Assembly: GCA_050949745.1 (NCBI GenBank)
Contig: JBMNGF010000017.1
Span: forward strand, 124,001-188,000
Source: Syntrophaceticus sp050949745
GTDB lineage: Bacteria; Bacillota; DSM-12270; Thermacetogeniales; Thermacetogeniaceae
Length of the DNA stretch: 64,000 nt
Reading direction: 5' to 3'
Numbering within the stretch: position 1 is the first letter of the stretch; every line of letters starts with the position of its first letter. Under the pieces are notes generated by a model. That model searched no databases. It saw nothing but the letters and a program-made list of their open reading frames with translations, and was not told the DNA's origin. The position numbers and the translations under genes are program-made. Below, one piece after another: positions 25,670 through 34,330 of this stretch.

Positions 25670-26308
25670 TTAGTTCTTGACAAAAGACAGATCCCGCTGG
25701 AGAGGGACATCAACTGGAATATGCCCTGCAAAGGTCTTATTGATCTGCCCATCCACTAAAATCTGAACCTTTTGAACAGTAGAGAATTCGGTCAGGGTGT
25801 TGACAATAGCGTAAACCGCCAGTGCCTCCTCTTTGGGGGCATTCTCCGCAATCTGTGTAGCCTTCTTGTTCAAATCGACAACACAGGTTCCATCAGGCTT
25901 TATATTGAGTTCATTCACCTCTGCACCCTCTGGAAGAGCTGAGATATACTCCCCTTCTGCTTCCCCCTGTAAAAGTGCATCCAGCGTTGTCTTTGCTATA
26001 CCGGTTACCTTAGGAACATCCTTGGTCACCGGAACCAGGCAGCTGTTATCCGCATCCTTAAAATAAAGAGTCACCTGCTCGGTTTCTTGTTTCTCAGGAA
26101 CAGCGGCTTCTTCACTTTCAAACTCTAAAATTCCGTCTTCAACTGCCGGTGTCGGGGTCTGTTCAGAGGACGAACCCAGCTTCTCGGTGAGGCCGCACCC
26201 CCCCACCATAAGAAATGCCGCAGTTAATACCGTTAAAACGATAAAATATAGGTATTTCCTGCGCCGTTCATTTTCCTGCACTTCCAGACGCTTAAAATCC
26301 CATGACAT
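25670..26308 (-). CDS. GerM-like (GerMN domain) lipoprotein
   Basis: A 212-residue secreted lipoprotein. The N-terminus has a basic segment, one hydrophobic helix (YFIVLTVLTAAFLMVGG) and a lipobox cysteine (VGGC), then a Thr/Glu/Pro-rich linker and one GerMN domain (about 75-205, with VTLYFKDADNSCLVPVTK at its start). GerM proteins contribute to spore cortex formation and germination in Bacillus. The context near murI, rph and rdgB matches the Bacillus order. AGGAGG precedes the ATG. Confidence 0.85.
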   Translation of the reverse strand: MSWDFKRLEVQENERRRKYLYFIVLTVLTAAFLMVGGCGLTEKLGSSSEQTPTPAVEDGILEFESEEAAVPEKQETEQVTLYFKDADNSCLVPVTKDVPKVTGIAKTTLDALLQGEAEGEYISALPEGAEVNELNIKPDGTCVVDLNKKATQIAENAPKEEALAVYAIVNTLTEFSTVQKVQILVDGQINKTFAGHIPVDVPLQRDLSFVKN

Positions 26309-26390
26309 CTAATAACCCTCCTCCCTTTTTATGGTTTAGCTTCCTTGATAAACCTATGCCGGGTGAGGGTATTTTATTCCATTTATTCTT

Positions 26391-26672
26391 TCAAAACATT
26401 TCAATCCAGTAGTCAAGTATCTCATACTCCCCTTGCTTTTCAAGAAACTTGACCACAGAATTCAGAAGCTGAAAAGTGTGTTTTCTCTCATTGGACACAC
26501 AAACAAAGGCCACCGTTGAGCGCTGCCAGATATCCTGCTTATCTATCTCAGCTATTGAAACATTATGATGAGCTTTAACCCTATCCATCAAACTCTTCAA
26601 TATGCTTCGCTTATCCTTCAGGGACTGGGCCCCTCCAATATATAATTCAATTGTGCAAAGGCCGATAACCAT
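26391..26672 (-). CDS. DUF503/YlxP-like protein
   Basis: A 93-residue small cytosolic protein (start at 26672, with GGAAGG 7 nt upstream; an ATG at 26678 is also possible). It matches the DUF503/YlxP pattern: a strand (VIGLCTIELYI), SLKDKRSILKSLMDRVK and a later NVSIAEID. In many Firmicutes the gene sits in the nusA-infB-rbfA operon and has been linked to ribosome maturation; here it lies between corA and the GerM-like gene. Biochemical function is uncertain. Confidence 0.85.
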   Translation of the reverse strand: MVIGLCTIELYIGGAQSLKDKRSILKSLMDRVKAHHNVSIAEIDKQDIWQRSTVAFVCVSNERKHTFQLLNSVVKFLEKQGEYEILDYWIEMF

Positions 26673-26785
26673 TATCATCCCTTCCTTGAAATGCGGGAGA
26701 GATGCGGAGACAGTTCTAGGGTCTCACCCACGTCCAACTTGCGGTCCTGTTGCACCCACATACAATATGTAGCAGAAGGGAAAGA

Positions 26786-26816
26786 GGGAAGCAAGGGGAC
26801 GTTCTTTTTGCTTCCT
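26786..26816 (+). repeat. Dispersed hairpin repeat, copy 4
   Basis: GGAAGCAA (26787-26794), a GGGGACGTTC loop, then TTGCTTCC (26808-26815). It matches the tRNA-cluster terminator at 11030-11063 in stem and core. It lies downstream of corA and may end its transcript. Confidence 0.6.
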
Positions 26817-26870
26817 TCCTTCAATTTAGCTAACATACAACAGGAACCGTCCCACTGTATTCCTGCTTCT

Positions 26871-27833
26871 TCAAAACATTTTCCAGCGGTAGAGGGCATA
26901 AGCAGATGCTCCGGCGATCCCCAAAGTTATGCCCATAATCCCTACAAAAGCAAAGGGTGAATTCTGGAAAGGTAAACCCACATTCATCCCATAAATGCTG
27001 GCGATAATTGTAGGTAGAGAGAGCACAATCGTCACCGAAGTGAGAAACTTCATGACACTGGTCATGTTATTGGATATAAGTGCCGCATAGGCATCCATTG
27101 AGCCTGTTAAAATGGAACTGTATATAGAACTCATCTCGATAGCCTGCCTGTTTTCAGTTATAGCATCCTCCAAAAGGTCTTCATCCTCAGGATACATTTT
27201 GATCAACATCGATGCCGGGGCATCTTCAGCTTTCACCAACTGGGTACGTGTCAGCTTTTCCATGACGATCCCATTAGCCCGCAGTGATGTGGTAAAGTAG
27301 ACCAGACTTTTCTGAATATCCAGAAGTTGAAGAAGCGCCTCATTTTTCATGGAGTGAGAAAGATGATGCTGTAGTTCTGTGCTCCGGTCATCCAAGATAC
27401 GCAGATAGTTCAGATAGAGTGTCGCTGTCTTGATCAGAATTAAGAGCAGAAAGCGTGTTTTCTTAAATGTATACAACACAGGCATCTTCAGCATCTGCGA
27501 GAAAATCGGGTGGTCATCTAAACAAACGGTAACCAGATAGTCCTTTGTCACGATAATTCCCAGAGGGATAGCGTCATAAGCCTCTGCTCCTTTTTTCCCT
27601 CTGGCCACAGGTACCTTAATAATAATAAGGATCTGGCCAGTTTCCATTTCAATACGCGGCCTTTCCTCATCATCAAGCGGATCCTTTAAAAAGTCCCGGG
27701 TGATTCCTGTCTTCTCGCTCACCATCTGTATCTCTTCTTCAGTAGGGTTAATCAGGGAAAGCCATGATTTTCCGCAAATCTCGGCACTCTGTACAACCTG
27801 ACCATCTTCTACATTACGATAAATCCTCAACAT
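26871..27833 (-). CDS. CorA-family magnesium/divalent cation channel
   Basis: A CorA-type channel of about 320 residues: a large cytosolic N-terminal funnel domain, a long stalk helix, then two C-terminal membrane helices joined by the selectivity loop YGMNVGLPF, which contains the defining GMN motif. It imports Mg2+ or Co2+, as a pentamer. The start at 27833 (MLRIYRN) is preferred but uncertain; an in-frame ATG at 27845 overlaps the AAAGG. It lies upstream of ylxP and gerM on the same strand. Confidence 0.9.
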   Translation of the reverse strand: MLRIYRNVEDGQVVQSAEICGKSWLSLINPTEEEIQMVSEKTGITRDFLKDPLDDEERPRIEMETGQILIIIKVPVARGKKGAEAYDAIPLGIIVTKDYLVTVCLDDHPIFSQMLKMPVLYTFKKTRFLLLILIKTATLYLNYLRILDDRSTELQHHLSHSMKNEALLQLLDIQKSLVYFTTSLRANGIVMEKLTRTQLVKAEDAPASMLIKMYPEDEDLLEDAITENRQAIEMSSIYSSILTGSMDAYAALISNNMTSVMKFLTSVTIVLSLPTIIASIYGMNVGLPFQNSPFAFVGIMGITLGIAGASAYALYRWKMF

Positions 27834-28069
27834 CTTTCTCACCATCCTTTCCCAAGTTATGACTCTATCTGTATACTCTGTTAAGCATAGCAGAGCCTTT
27901 CATTGGGTGCAAGCAAAGAGTGCTGCACAAGGATTGGGCTCCGGCTTTTCCGGGAAATTGCTGGGTTTCTATTAAAATCATTTCTCAATAGAACGAAGGG
28001 TTTCTTAGAGAGAATAGAGAATATTTGTTAATAATATTGAACTTTAATCAGAAAGGAGCATGTAAGACT

Positions 28070-28921
28070 ATGAAAATCGATGTTCATGTCCATATTCTGG
28101 CACCTGACTTTATTAAAGATATAAGAAAAAACATGGAACGGGACGAACACTTCAAACTGCTGCACGATAACCCGAAGGCCAAGTTCGCCACTGCTGAGAG
28201 CACGCTGGAGAATATGGATAAGACAGGAATTGACATATCAATCGTCTTTGGTTTTTGCTGCCTTGATCCAGGTATGGCACGGGAAACTAATGACTACATC
28301 ATCGAAACTATCAATAAGTACCCTGACCGTTTTATCGGTTTTGCCCTGGTAAACCCAAAAGACCCGGGTATGGAGAAAGAACTGATCCGCTGCCGTGAAG
28401 CTGGCTTAAAAGGTGTAGGAGAGGTGATCCCTGCATCACTGCATATGGACATTTCCGACCAAGAGCAGGTTAAAAACTTCACAGCAGTATGCCAGGAGTT
28501 AGATCTGCCAATTTTGATGCACACCAATGAGTTGGTAGGGCATTACTACCCAGGCAAAGGCGAAATGGGACCAGAACAGGCCTACCAATTTGCCATCAAT
28601 AATCCGGACAATAAGATCATCTTCGCCCATTGGGGGGGCGGTCTTTTTGCCTATGAATTGATGCCAGAGGTGCAGAAAGCTTTAAAGAATGTCTATTATG
28701 ACACTGCGGCCTCCCCTTTCCTGTTCCGCCCTGTTGTTTATGAAACAGCACGGTTAGCTGGGGTACTGCCAAAGGTAGTGCTGGGCAGCGACTACCCACT
28801 CCTCTCACCATCACGCTATTATAAAGAATGGGATGCCACCGACCTCAGCGAAGAAGAAAAAGACGGGATCTGTGGGGGGAATGCTGCACGCTTCTTGGAA
28901 TTAGTTCCACACAAGAGCTGA
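28070..28921 (+). CDS. Amidohydrolase-2 family protein (ACMSD-like)
   Basis: A 283-residue TIM-barrel hydrolase/decarboxylase. MKIDVHVHI gives the first metal pair, ILMHTNE the next histidine, IFAHWGGG the catalytic histidine region and LGSDYPLL the C-terminal aspartate. This arrangement fits the amidohydrolase-2 (PF04909) group, which includes ACMSD and various lactone or carboxylate hydrolases. AAAGGAG precedes the ATG at 28070. The substrate is not evident; it is monocistronic ahead of the agr-like operon. Confidence 0.85.
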   Translation: MKIDVHVHILAPDFIKDIRKNMERDEHFKLLHDNPKAKFATAESTLENMDKTGIDISIVFGFCCLDPGMARETNDYIIETINKYPDRFIGFALVNPKDPGMEKELIRCREAGLKGVGEVIPASLHMDISDQEQVKNFTAVCQELDLPILMHTNELVGHYYPGKGEMGPEQAYQFAINNPDNKIIFAHWGGGLFAYELMPEVQKALKNVYYDTAASPFLFRPVVYETARLAGVLPKVVLGSDYPLLSPSRYYKEWDATDLSEEEKDGICGGNAARFLELVPHKS

Positions 28922-29042
28922 GAATAGTCTATATTATTTGCAAATCGCTATCCAGTGAGCAGGAAAACAAGGGATAAATGTTGAAGTAAAGTAAATCTTG
29001 GCGATTTTAGCAATCTATATCTATATTTATAAGGAGAAAAAA

Positions 29043-29510
29043 ATGGCACAGGAGATATATTTCGAGATAATCGCTCTATTGCTGCAGGATTTTCCTGAAA
29101 GTTTGGTGATGACGCTTTTAATTTTCAGTCTGGCAAAAGTAAGGTACGAAACAAAACCGATCCTCTGCATCACAACACTGATGGCTGTTACCAATCTACT
29201 TGTACGGCAGCTACCAATTGCATTTGGGGTGCACACAGTTATCCTCATCTTTGCTTTTGCCATCTTTACTAGGCTCTTTACCAAAGCACAGATGAGCAAG
29301 ATCTTCCTTTCATTACTTTTTGGGATGGCTATTTTAGTGGCAGCTGAAATGATTTACGCAGAGCCCTTATTTAACTGGACAGGCATGACCTATGAGGAGT
29401 GTTTTGCTAACCCCCTCTTAAGAGCAGTCTTTGCTATTCCAGGAGAACTGACTGTTCTTCTGGTAGCTCTTGTAATCAATCACTATAATGTTAAAAAGAG
29501 AGGCTTTTAA
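29043..29510 (+). CDS. Multi-span membrane protein, AgrC-sensor-like without a kinase domain
   Basis: A 155-residue protein, almost entirely hydrophobic, with about five membrane helices and short basic loops. AAGGAG precedes ATG 29043. The pattern FPESLVMTLLIFSLAKV, then RQLPIAFGVHTVIL and LLRAVFAIPGELTVLL resembles the N-terminal ligand-sensing membrane domain of AgrC-type kinases in Clostridia. It ends at KKRGF with no dimerisation or ATPase domain. It is 3 nt from agrB in the same operon. By context it is a candidate AIP receptor or accessory; the resemblance comes from recall and needs a profile search. Confidence 0.6.
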   Translation: MAQEIYFEIIALLLQDFPESLVMTLLIFSLAKVRYETKPILCITTLMAVTNLLVRQLPIAFGVHTVILIFAFAIFTRLFTKAQMSKIFLSLLFGMAILVAAEMIYAEPLFNWTGMTYEECFANPLLRAVFAIPGELTVLLVALVINHYNVKKRGF

Positions 29511-29513
29511 AAA

Positions 29514-30131
29514 ATGTTTAACCTGACCAGAGCAGCTGAATATCTACAAAAGCAGCTCGGGCTCAGCCAGGATGAAACAGAGCTTATCCTTTATGGCCTG
29601 CAGGTTCTCACTTACAGTTTAGCAGGTATTCTCACCATCTGCCTGATGGGCTGGCTCCTGGGGTGCTTGTGGGCAACTATCGCTGTGGCCCTGACCGCAG
29701 GATCCTTGCGGCTTGTTTCCGGAGGTGCCCACAGCAGATCACCACTGCTCTGCAATATGCTGGGGATGCTAGTTGCCCCTTTTTTGGCTAAGCTGGCTGT
29801 TTATGCCGCACCACAGCTATCCACTTCTGTGCTCTTTGTTATAGTACTGCTAGGTGCGCTCCTATCTTTATTTACCTTTTACAGTTTAGCCCCTGTGGAT
29901 TCAGCGGCCAAACCCATCACAGCAGTTGAGGAGCGCCGTAAGTTTAAGCAATTATCTATGGCTCTTACCTCTCTAATCACCTTGGGACAGGTAATCCTAC
30001 TGATTTCGGGTAACTCCCCGACCCTGACCTTGGCAATGAGTTTTGGCACCTGGTGGCAGGCCTTTACCTTAACCAGGGCAGGCCACCGATTTGCTTCTAT
30101 AGTAGATAGTCCTTTTTTGAAGGAGGTGTAA
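29514..30131 (+). CDS. agrB: AgrB-like autoinducer-processing endopeptidase
   Basis: A 205-residue membrane cysteine protease that cuts and cyclises the AgrD prepeptide and helps export it. The catalytic pair H73 (SGGAH) and C80 keep the seven-residue spacing of AgrB. About five to six membrane helices follow. It is preceded by AGAGAGG and followed 3 nt later by agrD. Confidence 0.9.
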   Translation: MFNLTRAAEYLQKQLGLSQDETELILYGLQVLTYSLAGILTICLMGWLLGCLWATIAVALTAGSLRLVSGGAHSRSPLLCNMLGMLVAPFLAKLAVYAAPQLSTSVLFVIVLLGALLSLFTFYSLAPVDSAAKPITAVEERRKFKQLSMALTSLITLGQVILLISGNSPTLTLAMSFGTWWQAFTLTRAGHRFASIVDSPFLKEV

Positions 30132-30134
30132 GGT

Positions 30135-30254
30135 ATGAAAAAAATATTGTCCGCATGTAGCAGTGTTCTCGCTTTAGTCGCTCTAATTGGTGTACAACCG
30201 TGCTGTCTTTGGTTGTTTCATCAACCAGAAATGCCCACAGCACTGAGGAAGTAA
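30135..30254 (+). CDS. agrD: AgrD-like autoinducing peptide precursor (39 aa)
   Basis: A 39-residue gene starting at ATG 30135 behind AGGAGG. An amphipathic N-terminal helix (MKKILSACSSVLALVALIG) precedes C23-C24-L-W-L-F28, then the conserved acidic/proline leader tail HQPEMPTALRK. The core closely resembles clostridial AgrD peptides with a C-L-W-x-x thiolactone ring and an HQPE tail. The mature signal is predicted to be a five-residue thiolactone ring from C24 to F28 with a short exocyclic tail. The tandem cysteine leaves open which one closes the ring. Confidence 0.9.
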   Translation: MKKILSACSSVLALVALIGVQPCCLWLFHQPEMPTALRK

Positions 30255-30271
30255 ATTATGCAGTATTCTGG

Positions 30272-30311
30272 CCGAAGCCGGCATCTGGATAACCCCGGAT
30301 GCCGGCTTCGG
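30272..30311 (+). other. Perfect 14-bp hairpin between agrD and the GGDEF/HD-GYP gene
   Basis: Arms CCGAAGCCGGCATC (30272-30285) and GATGCCGGCTTCGG (30298-30311) with a 12-nt loop. No T tract follows, so it is not a classical terminator. It may protect the agrBD message end, pause polymerase or set a lower level of the downstream gene. Confidence 0.7.
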
Positions 30312-30355
30312 TGAGAATATAGATTTATCAAAATGCTGGAAACAGGAGCAAGATA

Positions 30356-32020
30356 ATGCGAAACTGGGAAAAGAAGAGAAAAGATGATATATCCGAACAT
30401 GTGCTGGTAACCCATATTGCCTGCCTTTTAATCTTCTTAATGATTACCTTTATATACTTTGATCTGCAAATACAGCCAACAACTAGCAATATTACCCAGA
30501 TATCATTATTAATGGTTTTTTTCTGTCTCGCCACCATCCTCTACATCTCCCGCTACCTGCTCTCAAAAATCCCTGCCCTCTCCCATGTCAAAATAGAAGA
30601 GATACTGCTGCTGGTCATCATCTTTCCTTTATCCCTGGCCTTTATCTGGTACAGCGGCGATTTTATTGGGGCCAAGGTGTTGATCATCATACCGGTGATC
30701 ATTGCCGCAACAGCTTTTGGCAAAATGGCTGGATTGGGAGCAGCACTGCTGGCCAGCATTCTAATGTTTTTCATCGATTACAAATTATTCCCAGAGCTGC
30801 CGGCAGATATTTTTCAGGCAAGTCTGATCGTTTCTTCGGTCTCTATAGTCTTAGCCTGGCTGGTAGGTGGGCTTTTAGAAGCAGAAAGAAAGACCCAGCA
30901 GGATCTGGTCGAACTTGCCGATTACGATCAGCTGACAGGGCTGTACAACCACAGATATCTGCAGGAAAATATCGCACTTTCTCTTCAGGAAGCAGAAAAG
31001 AGTGGTGCTCCTCTATCCCTGGTGATGCTCGACATCGATCAATTCAAATATTACAATACCCTATACGGCTATGGAAAGGGTGATCAGCTGCTGGCAGCTA
31101 TCGGAGCTGTTTTGGCCAAGTCGTTACCTGAACCGTCCTATGCTGCGCGATACGGAAGTGATGAATTCATGCTGGTGCTGCCGGGGAAGGAAAAAAGTAA
31201 GCTGAGCAATGTTATAGAAAAGATCAAAAACTTGATCTATCAGGAAGCAGAACGAATCTTCCCTGCAGAGCACTCCCAACCCTTCTCTATCTCTATCGGC
31301 ATAGCCAGCTATCCTGAGGACCGGGATGCTGCCGTGCCACTGATCAGAACCGCAGAGGATGATCTTTATCGAGCGAAATACAGCAGAGGCACAGATTATC
31401 TCTACCAATCGGTGTTATGTGAGATCAACGCCTTGAAAATAACCGAAGCTTTCCCTGCTTTGCAGTCACTGATTTCTTTGGTCAACCTTAATGACCGTTA
31501 TACCTTTGGACACTCAGAAAGGGTAATGGCCTATTCCCTCTCCCTAGCAGAGGAACTGAAACTTCCGCAAGAAGACCTGGATCTGCTCCGCTACGGGACC
31601 TCACTGCATGACATCGGTAAAATAAAAATAGACACCAACCTGCTTAATAAACCTAGCCCTTTAAACAAAGAGGAATGGGAAACTATGCAAGCACATACCA
31701 TCTGGGGCGCCCAGCTGGTAGAAACACTTCCTGCCTTCAAAGATGTGGTTCCCCTGATCCGTTCCCACCATGAAAACTATGACGGCAGCGGGTACCCTGA
31801 CGGTTTAACAGGTGAGGAAACACCCTTACTTGTACGTATTTTGCGCATAGCTGACAGCTTTGATGCCATGACAACTGACCGTCCCTATCGAAAAGCCTTA
31901 AGCTTGGCTGAGGCCTGCCAAGAACTCTATAAAAATGCAGGCACCCAGTTCGACCCACAGCTGATTGAACCCTTCATCGCTTCTGTAAAAAAGCAGTATT
32001 CAATGCGCCTATTAGGTTAG
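30356..32020 (+). CDS. Membrane GGDEF plus HD-GYP cyclic-dinucleotide enzyme
   Basis: A 554-residue protein: about six N-terminal membrane helices (15-175), a GGDEF domain (about 185-345) with GSDEF (267-271) instead of GGDEF and no clear RxxD inhibitory site, and an HD-GYP phosphodiesterase domain (about 370-550) with H386, H418-D419, H447 and the HHENYDGSGYP signature (471-481). It likely breaks down c-di-GMP; synthase activity is doubtful. CAGGAG precedes the ATG. It lies 100 nt after agrD on the same strand, so it is a possible output of the peptide signal. No response regulator or full AgrC kinase is nearby. Confidence 0.88.
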   Translation: MRNWEKKRKDDISEHVLVTHIACLLIFLMITFIYFDLQIQPTTSNITQISLLMVFFCLATILYISRYLLSKIPALSHVKIEEILLLVIIFPLSLAFIWYSGDFIGAKVLIIIPVIIAATAFGKMAGLGAALLASILMFFIDYKLFPELPADIFQASLIVSSVSIVLAWLVGGLLEAERKTQQDLVELADYDQLTGLYNHRYLQENIALSLQEAEKSGAPLSLVMLDIDQFKYYNTLYGYGKGDQLLAAIGAVLAKSLPEPSYAARYGSDEFMLVLPGKEKSKLSNVIEKIKNLIYQEAERIFPAEHSQPFSISIGIASYPEDRDAAVPLIRTAEDDLYRAKYSRGTDYLYQSVLCEINALKITEAFPALQSLISLVNLNDRYTFGHSERVMAYSLSLAEELKLPQEDLDLLRYGTSLHDIGKIKIDTNLLNKPSPLNKEEWETMQAHTIWGAQLVETLPAFKDVVPLIRSHHENYDGSGYPDGLTGEETPLLVRILRIADSFDAMTTDRPYRKALSLAEACQELYKNAGTQFDPQLIEPFIASVKKQYSMRLLG

Positions 32021-32163
32021 AACACCAAACCCATAGAATATCGGAATATTTCTCACGAATCTGGTAAATATTTTTATTAGGCTGGGAAGATTTTAGCCGG
32101 ATCACGTTTTACTTCCAATTTCTTCAATACTATGTTATTATAACCTTTAAAGGAAGTGATTTC

Positions 32164-33663
32164 ATGAAAATACTACTGGTTTACCCAAAACACCTTGACA
32201 GTTTTTGGAGCTTCAAACATGCCCTCAAGTTCATTGACACCAAGGCTGCCCTTCCTCCCCTTGGGCTTTTGACCATCGCTGCCATGCTGCCGAAGGAATG
32301 GGAAAAAAAATTAATCGATATGAATGTGACGAATCTCCAAGATGATAACTTGAGATGGGCAGATTACGTAATGATCAGCGCCATGTCCATTCAGCAGCAA
32401 TCCGCAAAGGAAGTCATCGATCGCTGCCGTGAATTGGGGGTCAAAACCATTGCCGGCGGCTCTCTTTTTACATCAGAACCAGAAAAGTTTCCCCAGGTGA
32501 ACCACCTTGTCCTTAATGAAGGAGAACTTACACTGCCATTGTTCTTGGCAGATTTGAAAGAAGGGAAACCACAGCACATTTATACATCTACTCAAAAGCC
32601 ATCGTTGGACAATACCCCTGTTCCCTTATGGGAACTGATCAAAATGAAAGATTATACAACAATGAGTGCCCAGTTATCGAGGGGATGCCCCTTTGATTGT
32701 GAATTCTGTGATATTACTACCCTCTTCGGCAGAAAACCACGCTTAAAACCTACCGACAGATTCATCGAAGAATTGGATGCTCTCTACAATCACGGCTGGA
32801 GAGGCGGTGTTTTCATCGTTGATGACAATTTTATCGGAAATAAGGCACGCCTAAAAAAAGAAGTCCTTCCCAAGATCATAGAGTGGATGGACAGACATAA
32901 TACCCCCTTCTGGTTTATCACAGAAGCATCGATCAACCTGGCAGATGATGATAAACTCCTCCACCAGCTGCAGCGCGCTAATTTTTCGTCAGTCTTTATT
33001 GGAATCGAAACCCCTGATGAAGAAAGTCTTCAGGAATGCAACAAATTCCATAACACTAACCGTGACCTGGTGGCCTCGGTAAAAAAGATTCAGAACTATG
33101 GTATCCAAGTCACCGGTGGGTTTATTGTCGGTTTTGACAGTGACAACCAATCGATCTTTGACCGCCAGATCAACTTTATTCAAAAAAGTGGCATCGTTAC
33201 AGCTATGGTAGGTCTGCTCAAGGCACCTGTGGGAACCAAGCTGTTCCAGCGATTAAAAAATGAAAACCGCATCATATCAGACTTCAGTGGTGACAACACC
33301 GACCTGTCGATCAACTTCACTCCAAAAATGAACATCCAAAAGCTGACCAATGGATACAAAAAGATCGTTACAACCATCTATGACCCAAAACCTTATTATG
33401 ACCGGGTTATGGAGTTTTTCAAAGAGTTCAAGCCAGTAACAAAGAAAAACATTTCTATGCTGCGTTTCTGTTATGTTAAAGGCTTTTTTAGAGCAATGTT
33501 CATTCTGGGATTTTTAGAAAAAGGACGGCGTCAATTTTGGAGATTTCTTATGAAAACGTTGGTCAAATATCCTCGCTTTCTTCCGGAAGCGATCACCTTC
33601 GCTATCTATGGCTTTCACTTTAGAAAGATTTTTCAGTTTCCACAACCGGAAAGCGGCAAATGA
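32164..33663 (+). CDS. Cobalamin-binding radical SAM protein (HpnP/DUF4070-like)
   Basis: A 499-residue class B radical SAM enzyme. The N-terminal B12-binding fold (about 1-150) has PPLGLLTIAAMLP, the radical SAM motif is CPFDCEFC (about 180), and the C-terminal region has the DUF4070-like extension. Members methylate unreactive carbons, as in hopanoid methylation, or make other C-C bonds; this one cannot be assigned. AAAGGAAG precedes the ATG. It stands alone. Confidence 0.85.
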   Translation: MKILLVYPKHLDSFWSFKHALKFIDTKAALPPLGLLTIAAMLPKEWEKKLIDMNVTNLQDDNLRWADYVMISAMSIQQQSAKEVIDRCRELGVKTIAGGSLFTSEPEKFPQVNHLVLNEGELTLPLFLADLKEGKPQHIYTSTQKPSLDNTPVPLWELIKMKDYTTMSAQLSRGCPFDCEFCDITTLFGRKPRLKPTDRFIEELDALYNHGWRGGVFIVDDNFIGNKARLKKEVLPKIIEWMDRHNTPFWFITEASINLADDDKLLHQLQRANFSSVFIGIETPDEESLQECNKFHNTNRDLVASVKKIQNYGIQVTGGFIVGFDSDNQSIFDRQINFIQKSGIVTAMVGLLKAPVGTKLFQRLKNENRIISDFSGDNTDLSINFTPKMNIQKLTNGYKKIVTTIYDPKPYYDRVMEFFKEFKPVTKKNISMLRFCYVKGFFRAMFILGFLEKGRRQFWRFLMKTLVKYPRFLPEAITFAIYGFHFRKIFQFPQPESGK

Positions 33664-33754
33664 ATTTCGTAATAATCCCCTTTCTTGCCTTAGACTGTTT
33701 TTCTGATAAAATGAAGGTAGAAAAAGTCCGGCAGTCTGCCGGTGGATAAGGGAG

Positions 33755-34309
33755 ATGAAGATATTGTATTGGGAACAAAAAGGACCAGCCAATACAGAAG
33801 CCGTTGCCAAACTTGCAATTCAAAGGGCTAAAGAGCTTAAGATCAAACATATTGTAATTGCATCAAACAGTGGTGCTACAGTAGAAAATTTCCTCAATCA
33901 GGGTTTTGAAATTACCTGTGTTACTCATCACGTTGGGTTCGCGGCCCCTGGTGAGGATGAGATGCCTGCCGCAACCAGGCAAAAACTTTCTGATAATGGT
34001 GTCCAGATATTGACTACTACCCATCTGATGGCTGGTTTGGACAGAGCACTCCGCAACAAATTCGGAGGTGTCTACCCGGCGGAGATCATAGCCCAAACTC
34101 TGCGGATGTTAGGCCAGGGAGTCAAGGTCTGTGCAGAGATCTCAGGGATGGCTCTTGATGCCGGTATGATCCCTTATGGTGAAGAGGTGGTCGCTGTAGC
34201 TGGTTCAGGAACCGGTGCAGACACAGCAATTGTAATTACCCCGGCCCACTCCAACAATTTTTTTGATACAAAAATCAAAGAGATCATCTGTAAGCCCAGG
34301 GAGTTTTAA
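33755..34309 (+). CDS. Stand-alone pyruvate-kinase-C-like domain protein
   Basis: A 184-residue protein of the pyruvate kinase alpha/beta (C-terminal) domain type (COG1751), with NTEAVAKLAIQRAKELKIK, VIASNSGATVENFL and GSGTGADTAIVITPAHS. The catalytic barrel of pyruvate kinase is absent, so it is probably a ligand-binding or regulatory protein found also in archaea. The AGGGAG lies immediately before the ATG, an unusually short spacing. Its TAA overlaps the stop of the opposing deacetylase gene. Confidence 0.8.
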   Translation: MKILYWEQKGPANTEAVAKLAIQRAKELKIKHIVIASNSGATVENFLNQGFEITCVTHHVGFAAPGEDEMPAATRQKLSDNGVQILTTTHLMAGLDRALRNKFGGVYPAEIIAQTLRMLGQGVKVCAEISGMALDAGMIPYGEEVVAVAGSGTGADTAIVITPAHSNNFFDTKIKEIICKPREF

Positions 34310-34330
34310 CGACTCCCTGTCGCTTTTTTC
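34297..34330. terminator. Terminator hairpin overlapping two convergent stop codons
   Basis: CAGGGAGT (34297-34304) and ACTCCCTG (34312-34319) enclose the shared TTAA stop region (34306-34309), with a T-rich run (cgcttttttc) after the plus-strand arm. The hairpin is partly coding for both proteins. Confidence 0.7.

Noticed and set aside
30221..30415. Minus-strand ORF over the agrD hairpin
   Set aside because: It runs through the perfect hairpin and opposite a clear operon; no ribosome site.
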